DNA of 64,000 nt, taken from positions 25,316,374 to 25,380,373 of the forward strand of contig OZ024741.1 in NCBI GenBank assembly GCA_964016885.1. The letters run 5' to 3'. Under the pieces are notes generated by a model. The model had not been told where the DNA came from, searched no databases, and was given only the letters and a program-made list of their open reading frames with translations. The stretch is from Eledone cirrhosa. Lineage: Eukaryota > Mollusca > Cephalopoda > Octopoda > Eledonidae. Shown here piece by piece: positions 36,901 through 47,800 of this stretch. Both the position numbers and the translations under genes were made by a program. Numbering within the stretch: position 1 is the first letter of the stretch; each line of letters starts with the position of its first letter.

Positions 36901-39900
36901 AGCGATGACTGATGATGATGGTGATGACAATGAGAATGATAGCAATGACTGATGGTGATGACAATGAGAATGATAGTGATGACTGATGGTGATGATAATG
37001 AGAATGATAGCGATGACTGATGATGATGGTGATGACAATGAGAATGATAGCGATGACTGATGATGATGGTGATCACAATGAGAATGATAGCGATGATGAT
37101 GGTGATGGTGATGACAATGAGAATGATAGTGATGACTGATGATGATGGTGATGACAATGAGATTGATAGCGATGACTGATGATGATGACAATGAGAATGA
37201 TAGCGATGATGATGGTGATGGTGATGACAATGAGAATGATAGCGATGATGATGGTGATGACAATGAGAATGATAGCGATGATGATGGTGATGACAATGAG
37301 AATGATAGCGATGACTGATGGTGATGACAATGAGAATGATGGCGATGATGATGGTGATGACAAGAATGATAGCGATGATGATGGTGATGACAATGAGAAT
37401 GATAGCGATGATGATGGTGATGGTGATGACAATGAGAATGATAGCGATGACTGATGGTGATGGTGATGACAATGAGAATGATAGCAATGATGATGGTGAT
37501 GGTGATGACAATGAGAATGATAGCGATGACTGATGGTGATGACAATGAGAATGATAGCGATGATGATGGTGATGATAGCGATGACAATGAGAATGATAGC
37601 GATGACTGATGGTGATGACATGAGAATGATAGCGATGACTGATGATGATGGTGATGACAATGAGAATGATAGCGATGATGAAGGTGATGACAATGAGAAT
37701 GATAGCGATGACTGATGATGATGGTGATGACAATGAGAATGATAACGATGACTGATGATGATGGTGATGACAATGAGAATGATAGTGATGACTGACGATG
37801 ATGACAATGAGAATGATAGCGATGACTGATGGTGATGACAATGAGAATGATAGCTATGACTGATGATGATGACAATGAGAATGATAGCGATGATGATGGT
37901 GATGGTGATGACAATGAGAATGATAGCGATGACTGATGATGATGGTGATGACAATGAGAATGATAGCGATGATGACGGTGATGACAATGAGAATGATAGT
38001 GATGACTGATGATGATGGTGATGACAATGAGAATGATAGCAATGATGATGGTGATGACAATGAGAATGATAGCGATGATGATGGTGATGACAATGATAGC
38101 GATGACTGATGGTGATGACAATGAGAACGATAGCGATGATGATGACAATAAGAATGATAGCGATGATGATGGTGATGACAATGAGAATGATAGCGATGAC
38201 TTATGGTGATGACATGAGAATGATAGCTATGACTGATGATGATGTCAATGAGAATGATAGCGATGATGATGGTGATGGTGATGACAATGAGAATGATAGC
38301 GATGACTGATGATGATGGTGATGACAATGAGAATGATAACGATGACTGATGATGATGGTGATGACAATGAGAATGATAGTGATGACTGATGATGATGACA
38401 ATGAGAATGATAGCGATGACTGATGGTGATGACAATGAGAATGATAGCGATGACTGATGGTGATGACATGAGAATGATAGCGATGACTGATGATGATGGT
38501 GATGACAATGAGAATGATAGCGATGACTGATGGTGATGACAATGAGAATGATAGCGATGATGATGGTGATGACAATGAGAATGATAGTGATGACTGATGA
38601 TGATGGTGATGACAATGAGAATGATAACGATGACTGATGATGATGGTGATGACAATGAGAATGATAGTGATGACTGATGATGATGACAATGAGAATGATA
38701 GCGATGATGATGGTGATGACAATGAGAATGATAGCGATGACTGATGATTATGGTGATGACAATGAGAATGATAGCGATGACTGATGGTGATGACAATGAG
38801 AATGATAGTGATGACTGATGGTGATGACAATGAGACTGATGGCGATGATGATGGTGATGACAAGAATGATAGCGATGATGATGGTGATGACAATGAGAAT
38901 GATAGTGATGACTGATGATGATGGTGATGACAATGAGAATGATAGCGATGACTGATGATGACAATGAGAATGATAGCAATGACTGATGGTGATGACAATG
39001 ACAATGATAGTGATGACTGATGGTGATGACAATGAGAATGATAGCGATGACTGATGATGATGTTGATGACAATTAGAATGATAGCGATGACTGATGATGA
39101 TGGTGATGACAATGAGATTGATAGCGATGACTGATGATGATGACAATGAGAATGATAGCGATGATGATGGTGATGGTGATGACAATGAGAATGATAGCGA
39201 TGATGATGGTGATGACAATGAGAATGATAGCGATGACTGATGGTGATGACAATGAGACTGATGGCGATGATGATGATGATGGTGATGACAATGAGAATGA
39301 TAGTGATGACTGATGATGATGGTGATGACAATGAGAATGATAGCGATGGTGATGGTGATGACAATGAGAATGATAGCGATGACTGATGGTGATGACAATG
39401 AGAATGATAGCGATGATGATGGTGATGACAATGAGAATGATAGCGATGACTGATGGTGATGATAGCGATGACTGATGGTGATGACAATGAGAATGATAGC
39501 GATGACTGATGGTGATGACATGAGAATGATAGCGATGACTGATGATGATGGTGATGACAATGAGAATGATAGCGATGATGAAGGTGATGACAATGAGAAT
39601 GATAGTGATGACTGATGATGATGGTGATGACAATGAGAATGATAACGATGACTGATGATGATGGTGATGACAATGAGAATGATAGTGATGACTGATGGTG
39701 ATGATAGCGATGACTGATGGTGATGACAATGAGAATGATAGTGATGACTGATGATGATGGTGATGACAATGAGAATGATAGCGATGACTGATGATGACAA
39801 TGAGAATGATAGCAATGACTGATGGTGATGACAATGGCAATGATAGTGATGACTGATGGTGATGACAATGAGAATGATAGCGATGACTGATGATGATGGT

Positions 39901-40960
39901 GATGACAATGAGAATGATAGCGATGACTGATGATGATGGTGATCACAATGAGAATGATAGCGATGATGATGGTGATGGTGATGACAATGAGAATGATAGT
40001 GATGACTGATGATGATGGTGATGACAATGAGATTGATAGCGATGACTGATGATGATGACAATGAGAATGATAGCGATGATGATGGTGATGACAATGAGAA
40101 TGATAGCGATGATGATGGTGATGACAATGAGAATGATAGCGATGACTGATGGTGATGACAATGAGACTGATGGCGATGATGATGATGATGGTGATGACAA
40201 TGAGAATGATAGTGATGACTGATGATGATGGTGATGACAATGAGAATGATAGCAATGATGATGGTGATGGTGATGACAATGAGAATGATAGCGATGACTG
40301 ATGGTGATGACAATGAGAATGATAGCGATGATGATGGTGATGGTGATGACAATGAGAATGATAGCGATGACTGATGGTGATGATAGCGATGACTGATGGT
40401 GATGACAATGAGAATGATAGCGATGACTGATGATGAAGGTGATGACAATGACAATGATAGTGATGACTGATGATGATGGTGATGACAATGAGAATGATAG
40501 TGATGACTGATGATGATGGTGATGACAATGAGAATGATAGCGATGACTGATGATTATGGTGATGACAATGAGAATGATAGTGATGACTGATGATGATGGT
40601 GATGACAATGAGAATGATAGCGATGACTGATGGTGATGACAATGAGAATGATAGTGATGACTGATGATGATGACAATGAGAATGATAGCGATGACTGATG
40701 GTGATGACAATGAGAATGATAGTGATGACTGATGGTGATGACAATGAGAATGATAGCGATGATGAAGGTGATGACAATGAGAATGATAGCGATGACTGAT
40801 GATGATGGTGATGACAATGAGAATGATAGCGATGATGATGGTGATGACACTAAGAATGAAAGTGATAATGGTGATGATGATAATAGTGATGACAATAATT
40901 ATTTTGTTTATAACAATGACAATGAGAATAATGATGATGGTAGTGGTGTAGATGGTATCA
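30901..40960. repeat. Satellite B: GATGA-rich 28-40 bp tandem array, ~10 kb, about 280 units
   Basis: Every unit shares the core GATGACAATGAGAATGATAG, joined by a variable linker built from GATGACT, GATGATGAT and GGT blocks. Unit lengths are mostly 28, 30, 33, 34 or 40 bp. The array occupies the NDUFS1 intron 29597-40976. At high coordinates it decays gradually, and triplet-like remnants continue to within about 20 bp of the exon at 40977. On the minus strand all three frames are open for kilobases because the repeat contains almost no TTA, CTA or TCA on the plus strand. The His/Ser/Ile-rich products (for example SHRYHSHCHHHHHQ) look like a by-product of this and are not annotated as genes. 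Confidence 0.97.
34800..35760. repeat. Local higher-order repeats (~0.42-0.50 kb) in satellite B
   Basis: The rare variant ATGTTGATGGTGATGAC starts at about 34811, 35234 and 35730, each time after a unit with GATGACATGAGAATG. Spacings are about 423 and 496 bp. A second, longer duplication is marked by GATCACAATGAGAATG at 37071 and 39941 (2,870 bp apart). Confidence 0.7.
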
Positions 40961-40976
40961 TTGAAAAGTTACTCAC

Positions 40977-41043
40977 CTTATATTCATAGGTAAGGTCAAC
41001 AGGACTTCCTACCATAGCAACCTGAAGGTCATTGTGTACCCAG
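40977..41043 (-). CDS. NDUFS1: NDUFS1 small internal exon (67 bp)
   Basis: The leading C completes a serine codon split with exon 43552-43680. Then come 22 codons, WVHNDLQVAMVGSPVDLTYE plus YK. This matches the conserved W-HNDL-VA-IGSPVDLTY segment of animal NDUFS1. The acceptor above 41043 is TTATTACAG. The donor below 40977 is GTGAGT. The phase is 2 at the 5' end and 0 at the 3' end, so skipping it would shift the frame, unlike the next exon downstream. Decayed satellite B units begin almost at the donor. Confidence 0.95.
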
Positions 41044-41090
41044 CTGTAATAATAACAACATTGGCTTTTACTGCTAATTATACACATAGC

Positions 41091-41166
41091 CTTGCAAACA
41101 CACACACATACAGGCATATACATACATACATACTTATTCATATGTACATACACATATCCCAATAAA
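41091..41166. repeat. Simple repeat (AC)n and (CATA)n
   Basis: AC-rich sequence followed by CATA tetranucleotides lies in the 2.5 kb intron between exons 43552-43680 and 40977-41043. Confidence 0.8.
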
Positions 41167-41277
41167 CATACACACACAAGTTTATCCAGATTTGTTCTTA
41201 CACGTCCCTGTAATTATACAAAATATTTATTTAGGCATGTGTATGCAAATATATACAAACATATATACTTAATTAGA

Positions 41278-41432
41278 TCATTGTCATTTTAACATCTGCT
41301 TTCCCTGCTAGCGAGGGTTGGACGGGTCTATATTGACTAAGTCAGAACTGAAGCGGAGCCACTGATCTCCCAACTTGCCTAACCCATACTAGCATGGAAA
41401 AATGCACGTTAAATGGTGATGATGATATATAT
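41278..41432 (+). mobile_element. Short fold-back element ending in the LINE/SINE tail motif
   Basis: The left end, TTTTAACATCTGCTTTCCC then TGCTAGC, is an imperfect inverted copy of the right end, CTAGCATGGAAAAATGC then ACGTTAAATGG. About 20 of 26 positions pair by eye. The right end runs on into GTGATGATGAT. The interior has no coding capacity. It is probably a non-autonomous relative of the fragment at 397-690. Confidence 0.5.
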
Positions 41433-41547
41433 CCGTATGTGGTTGATGGCTGAGGTAGAGTTTAAATATTCATTTTATTAAGGCTAAATAGTGAATCTTG
41501 TTACTCTGGAGTTTCTCCTGTGTATCACAGCCTTAATAAAATGACTA

Positions 41548-41566
41548 TATGTATATATATATATAT
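41548..41566. repeat. Simple repeat (AT)n
   Basis: A short AT run marks the 5' border of the LINE copy that follows. Confidence 0.75.
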
Positions 41567-42802
41567 GGAAGCATGGCCTAGAATCAAAAGGCCTTAAAGT
41601 TAACCTGTCTAAGACTAAAGTTCTAGTATCTAAAAAGGAAAATTGGGCACAAGTGCCCTCTGGGAAATGGCCATGCTCAGTGTGAAGGAAAGGAGTAGGT
41701 AGAAATTCCATTCTATGCCCCAAATGCAAACTGTGGGTACATAAAAGATGTGGTGGGATCACAGGCAGGCTATCTAAGAATGTAGATTCTATATGTGGCA
41801 GATGCTCAGGTGCAGTAAGTAGCAAGTGCCCACATAATACTAGCTCCTTCTACTGCCCAGATGGTTCTATAGAAATAGTGGACACTTCCCGTTACCTGGG
41901 TGACAAAATCAGCAGTGGAGGAGGGTACTCTGAAAGTACAGTAGCCAGAGTTAGAACGAGATGGAAAAAGTTCAGAGCTAATACCTCTGTTGGCCACAAA
42001 ACGTTTCTCTCTAAAAATGAAAGGCAGATTGTATGATGCTTGTATACGAACAACAATGTTACAACGCAGTGAGACATGGGCATTATGTGCAGAGGACCTG
42101 CGCAGATTGGAAAGGAACAAAGTTTGCATGCTCCGTTGGATGTGTAATAGGAATATACACAAACGGCAAAACATAAACGATCAAAGTGAGAAATTAGGAA
42201 TAAGAGGGATCAGATGCAGTTTACTTGAGAAGAGATTATGTTGGTATAGTCACATGATGCGAATGAAGGACGACAGCTGTATAAAAAAGTGCAGGCCGAT
42301 CAAAATTGATGGAAGCTACATAGTAGGTAGACCCAGAAAAACCTCGGACATGATAAAAACTGACTATTCACACTTATATAAGAAAATGTCACTGGATCGA
42401 GACCTGAGGCACAATTCAGTAATACAGAAGACCTGCATTCCCTTACATACAAACTTAAACTACAGTCAGTAGGCACCTCTTAACCAAATATACACCACAC
42501 CCCAACTCCATCCTCCCACTTCTACTAACACCACCCTTTCTCTGTAAAGTTATGTTGGTGCCACAGAACATCCAGTCCACACTGTAAAGTGGTTGTGTAG
42601 GAGACACAGTAAAAAGGCTACCAATCCACACTGTAGATATGGTTGGTGTTAGGAAGGGCATCCAGCCATAGAAAATCTGCCAGAAACAGTTCTATACGAG
42701 CGAGACACGGTCACCCGACCAATCTTGCCTCAAGTGGGACAATCCCGTCTAACCCAAGCTAGCAAGGAGATAGATGTTAAATGACAATGATGATGATGAT
42801 GA
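41567..42802 (+). mobile_element. 5'-truncated LINE copy, antisense to NDUFS1
   Basis: This is the same family as the copy at 926-3718. It starts inside the reverse transcriptase after the YADD motif. The plus-strand translation resumes at the ESKGLKVNLSKTKVLVS-like segment, passes through the Cys/His cluster (about 41680-41805) and continues to KGRLYDACIRTTMLQRSETW (about 42018-42077) and the C-terminal VGRPRKTSDM segment near 42325. The 3' UTR ends in GATGATGATGATGAT near 42783-42802. In this copy the first cysteine of the cluster is replaced by a stop (TGA, 41683-41685), and a frame change lies near 41980. It is not functional. Confidence 0.85.
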
Positions 42803-42824
42803 TATATATATATATACTGCCAAT

Positions 42825-43305
42825 CATTATGGTCCTTTGTCATCTTCATCACGAGGTTCAGCTTTTTGAGATCAGTTTTCACCACTTCATCCCATATCTT
42901 CCACAGTTCCATTTACTACAAGAACTCAACTCTTCTTTTTACAACTGACATCTTCCATGCAGCACATCACATATCCAAACCTGTGAAGCTGTCTTCTATA
43001 TTACAACTGATTCCTCTTATACATAATCCTCCTCTCAACTCAACAATACTCCATCATTCATGCAGACTAACATTATACATACATCCAGCAGAGCATGCTT
43101 GCCTCATTTCTTTCCTGCTACCCCACACTATCTACATTCTAGGTCCAAGTCTCCCCACCATGCAGCAATGCAGTTCATAAACAAGCAACATTTTAAGAAA
43201 AAAAAACCTTATGTTTCCAGTGCTTTAAATGTTTCCCAACCCCATTCTTAACCGGGTTACTATGTTTTCGGTACATCCTCCTCTACAACTGATGAAATTA
43301 ACTGA
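42825..43305 (-). mobile_element. LINE C-terminal fragment, sense to NDUFS1
   Basis: The minus strand gives, in order, a decayed segment equivalent to the SGGG region near 43290, an ALLHGGETW-like piece near 43160, and a C-terminal WDEVVKTDLKKLNLV stretch near 42870. That C-terminus matches the subfamily at 29880-30730 better than that at 926-3718. Many breaks are present. Confidence 0.6.
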
Positions 43306-43551
43306 AGATAGGAAAGACTGTTGTGAATATCTACAAGTTGGGATTGATATCTACAGAGAGAGAGATTGCAGTTTGAATAGCTTAGTAAGTTGGGATATTG
43401 TGTGTGTGTGTGTGTGTGTGTTGGGGGCAGAACCAGTAAACTCTGAGTATCTGAACATCTGGGTGACTTGAAGACAAGAAAACATACAATGTTAGAACAA
43501 AATGATACAAAATAACAAACAAGGAGATAAAACCCCAAAGAGATGTCTTAC
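43306..43551. other. Intron sequence with a (GT)n run
   Basis: A (GT)11 run lies at about 43400-43421. The remainder is unique-looking intron ending at the donor GTAAGA of exon 43552-43680. Confidence 0.75.
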
Positions 43552-43680
43552 CTTTTCCTTAGTCTTGCATTAAAGAGTGGTGCTTCATAGCGAGGATTGG
43601 TACCAATCAAGAGAACAAGGTCTGATTCCTCAACTCCTGCAATAGTTGTGTTGAGAAGATAGTTTGACCGAATGTCAGTG
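43552..43680 (-). CDS. NDUFS1: NDUFS1 internal exon (first one in window)
   Basis: A leading base completes a codon from an exon beyond the window. Then come 42 codons and two bases (AG) that complete serine with the next exon. The product reads [20 protein letters not shown] and then [20 protein letters not shown], ending RK. This is the strongly conserved [17 protein letters not shown] ... GTNPR-EAPL-NARIRKSW block of animal complex I 75 kDa subunits. The acceptor above 43680 is TTTTTCTAG. The donor is GTAAGA. The upstream intron contains satellite C and is at least 20.3 kb, since no further exon was found up to 64000. Confidence 0.97.
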
Positions 43681-43738
43681 CTAGAAAAAGAAGCAATAAA
43701 GCAAGAATCAATTCATTAATTACATTAACAGACAAGCT

Positions 43739-44040
43739 CATCATCATCAACATATCATCATTATTAATATTTTCATTATCATCATCATCATCATCAATAA
43801 CATTTTTTTAATTCTTTCATGAGTTGGATGGGTCACAACCAGGACCACCTCCCTCCTCTTATTGTGTCCCTTCAACACAACTGTGAGATTCAGTATTTTG
43901 AGATCAGCTCTCACTACTTCTAACCAGGTTTTCCTTGGTCTTCCTCTACTGCACCTTCCTTCCACTAACATCTCTCAGCCCTTCTTCACCCAACAATCAT
44001 CATCCAAAAGCATCACGTTTGTTAGACATATTCATCATCA
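43739..44040 (-). mobile_element. LINE 3'-end fragment with triplet tail
   Basis: The minus strand encodes a MLVEGRCSRGRPRKTWLEVV-type C-terminus (about 43910-43971), followed by DLKILNL. It ends in a GATGATGATG-like tail (43739-43797, CAT on the plus strand). It belongs to the same subfamily as 29880-30730. Confidence 0.7.
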
Positions 44041-44407
44041 TATAAAACAGACATTAAATGATAATGATGATGATGAGGGTGGTGGGAATAATGTCCAACA
44101 ACACAGTTCTTTAGTTATTAATTATTACCAATTTTATATTTTTCATTCATCTGTGCCAAGCATAAGCCACATAGGATGTGGCTCATCATAAGGTGGGCCG
44201 CACTGCTATAAAATTCAAGGTAATTCAGAGATTAGGTGTGCCATTCAGAAAGCCAAACAGGCTGCAGTTTTCCCATAACTGGTCAATGTTAATGTGTGTT
44301 GTTTGTTAAAGAATGTGAAGTAACTCTTGTCCCCCTTCCTAACTAGGACACCAGTTTTTCTCTCAGATCATATTCCAAGCTCATCTGACATCTACTCATC
44401 ATAATTA
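44041..44407. other. Intron sequence, nothing recognised except one hairpin
   Basis: This is AT-rich intron sequence. A perfect 8 bp stem AGCCACAT / ATGTGGCT with a 3-base loop lies at 44165-44183. No gene signal was seen. The last 20-30 bases look like degraded satellite C. Confidence 0.5.
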
Positions 44408-44879
44408 AATCAATTGAAACAGTATATACAGTTCAATATCAACTGAGACAGTATATAGAGTTCAATGATATCAACTGAGACAGTATATACAGTTCAATGA
44501 TATCAACTGAGACACTATATAGAGTTCAATGATATCAACTGAGACAATATATAGAGATCAATGATATCAACGGAGACAGTATATAGAGTTCAATGATATC
44601 AACTGAGACAGTATATAGAGTTCAATGATATCAACTGAGACAATATATAGAGTTCAATATCAACTGAGACAATATATACAGTTCAATGATATCAACTGAG
44701 ACAGTATATAGAGTTCAATGATATCAACTGAGACAGTATATAGAGTTCAATGATATCAACTGAGACAGTATATAGAGTTCAATATCAACTAAGACAGTAT
44801 ATAGAGTTCAATGATATCAACTGAGACAGTATATAGAGTTCAATGATATCAACTGAGACAATATATAGAGTTCAATGAT

Positions 44880-47800
44880 ATAAACTGAGACAGTATATAG
44901 AGTTCAAACGAAATCAACTGAGACAATATATAGAGTTCAATGATATCAACTGAGACAATATATAGAGTTCAATGATATCAACTGAGACAGTATATACAGT
45001 TCAATGATATCAACTGAGACAGTATATACAGTTCAATGATATCAACTTAGACAGTATATACAGTTCAATGATATCAACTGAGACAGTATATAGAGTTCAA
45101 TGATATCAACTGAGACAGTATATAGAGTTCAATGATATCAACTGACAGTATATACAGTTCAATGATATCAACTGAAACAGTGTATAGAGTTCAATGATAT
45201 CAACTCAGACAGTATATAGAGTTCAATGATATCAACTGAGACAGTATATACAGTTCAATGATATCAACTGAGACAATATATAGAGTTCAATGATATCAAC
45301 TGAGACAGTATATAGAGTTCAATGATATCAACTGAGACAGTATATAGAGTTCAATGATATCAACTGAGACAATATATAGAGTTTAATATCAACGGAGACA
45401 ATATATACAGTTCAATGATATCAACTGAGACAGTATATAGAGTTCAATGATATCAAGTGAGACAGTATATACAGTTCAATGATATCAACTGAAACAGTAT
45501 ATAGAGTTCAATGATATCAACTGAGACAGTATATAGAGTTCAATGATATCAACTGAGACAATATATAGAGTTCAATATCAACTGAGACAATATATACAGT
45601 TCAATGATATCAACTGAGAGAGTATATGGAGTTCAATGATATCAACTGAGACAATATATAGAGTTCAATGATATCAACTGAGACAGTATATACAGTTCAA
45701 TGACATCAACTGAGACAGTATATAGAGTTCAATGATATCAACTGAGACGGTATATACAGTTCAATGATATCAACTGAGACAGTATATAGAGTTCAATGAT
45801 ATCAACTGAGACAGTATATACAGTTCAATGATATCAACTGAGACAGTATATAGAGTTCAATGATAGCAACTGAGGCAGTATATAGAGTTCAATGATATCA
45901 ACTGAGACAATATATACAGTTCAATGATATCAACTGAGACAGTATATAGAGTTCAATGATATCAACTGAGACAATATATAGAGTTCAATGATATCAACTG
46001 AGGCAGTATATAGAGTTCAATGATATAAATTGAGACAATATATAGAGTTCAATGATATCAACTGAGACAGTATATACAGTTCAATGATATCAACTGAGAC
46101 AGTATATAGAGTTCAATATCAACTGAGACAGTATATACAGTTCAATGATATCAACTGAGACAGTATATAGAGTTCAATGAAATCAACTGAGATAATATAT
46201 AGAGTTCAATGATATCAACTGAGACAATATATAGAGTTCAATGATATCAACTGAGACAGTATATACAGTTCAATGATATCAACTGAGACAGTATATAGAG
46301 TTCAATGATATCAACTGAGACAGTATATACAGTTCAATGATATCAACTGAGACAGTATATACAGTTCAATGATATCAACTGAGACAGTATATAGAGTTCA
46401 ATGATATCAACTGAGACAGTATATACAGTTCAATGATATCAACTGAGACAGTATATAGAGTTCAATATTATCAACTGAGACAATATATACAGTTCAATGA
46501 TATCAACTGAGACAGTATATAGAGTTCAATGATATCAACTGAGACAGTATATACAGTTCAATGATATCAACTGAGACAGTATATACAGTTCAATGATATC
46601 AACTGAGACAATATATAGAGTTCAATGATATCAACTGAGGCAGTATATACAGTTCAATGATATCAACTGAGACGATATATAGAGTTCAATGATATCAACT
46701 GAGATAGTATATACAGTTCAATGATATCAACTGAGACAATATATAGAGTTCAATGATATCAACTGAGACAGTATATACAGTTCAATGATATCAACTGAGA
46801 CAGTATATAGAGTTCAATGATATCAACTGAGACAATATATAGAGTTCAATGATATCAACTGAGACAATATATAGAGTTCAATGATATCAACTGAGACAAT
46901 ATATAGAGTTCAATGATATCAACTGAGACAGTATATACAGTTCAATGATATCAACTGAGACAATATATAGTTCAATGATATCGATTGAGACAGTATATAC
47001 AGTTGAATGATATCAACTGAGACAGTATATACAGTTCAATGATATCAACTGAGACAGTATATAGAGTTCAATGATATCAACTGAGACAGTAAATAGAGTT
47101 CAATGATATCAACTGAGACAGTATATAGAGTTCAATGATATCAACTGAGACAGTATATACAGTTCAATGATATCAACTGAAACAGTATATAGAGTTTAAT
47201 GATATCAACTGAGACAGTATATAGAGTTCAATGATATCAACTGAGACAGTATATACAGTTCAATGATATCAACTGAGACAATATATAGAGTTCAATATCA
47301 ACTGAGACAATATATAGAGTTCAATGATATCAACTGAGACAGTATATACAGTTCAATGATATCATCTGAAACAATATATAGAGTTCAATGATATCAACTG
47401 AGACAGTATATACGGTTCAATGATATCAACTGAGACAGTATATACAGTTCAATGATATCAACTGAGACAGTATATAGAGTTCAATGATATCAACTGAGAC
47501 AATATATACAGTTCAATGATATCAACTGAGACAGTATATAGAGTTCAATGATATCAACTGAAACAGTATATACAGTTCAATGATATCAACTGAGACAGTA
47601 TATACAGTTCAATGATATCAACTGAGACAATATATAGAGTTCAATGATATCAACTGAGGCAGTATATAGAGTTCAATGATATCAACTGAGACAATATATA
47701 GAGTTCAATGATATCAACTGAGACAATATATAGAGTTCAATGATATCAACTGAGATAGTATATACAGTTCAATGATATCAACTGAGACAATATATACAGT

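Noticed and set aside
30838..40777. Very long minus-strand ORFs (up to about 1,100 codons) encoding His/Ser/Ile-rich proteins
   Set aside because: They lie wholly in satellite B, overlap one another in all three frames, start and stop at random variant units and are inside an intron of NDUFS1. No codon bias, domain or signal peptide supports them.
30901..40960. C/D-box snoRNA-like motifs (CTGA followed by TGATGA) on the plus strand in many satellite B units
   Set aside because: The boxes overlap or are adjacent, there is no guide interval or terminal stem, and the motif follows from GATGA-rich composition.
42018..42472. Plus-strand ORF of 160 codons as a host gene
   Set aside because: Its sequence (KGRLYDAC, SETWALCAEDLRRLER, VGRPRKT) is the C-terminal part of a LINE polymerase.
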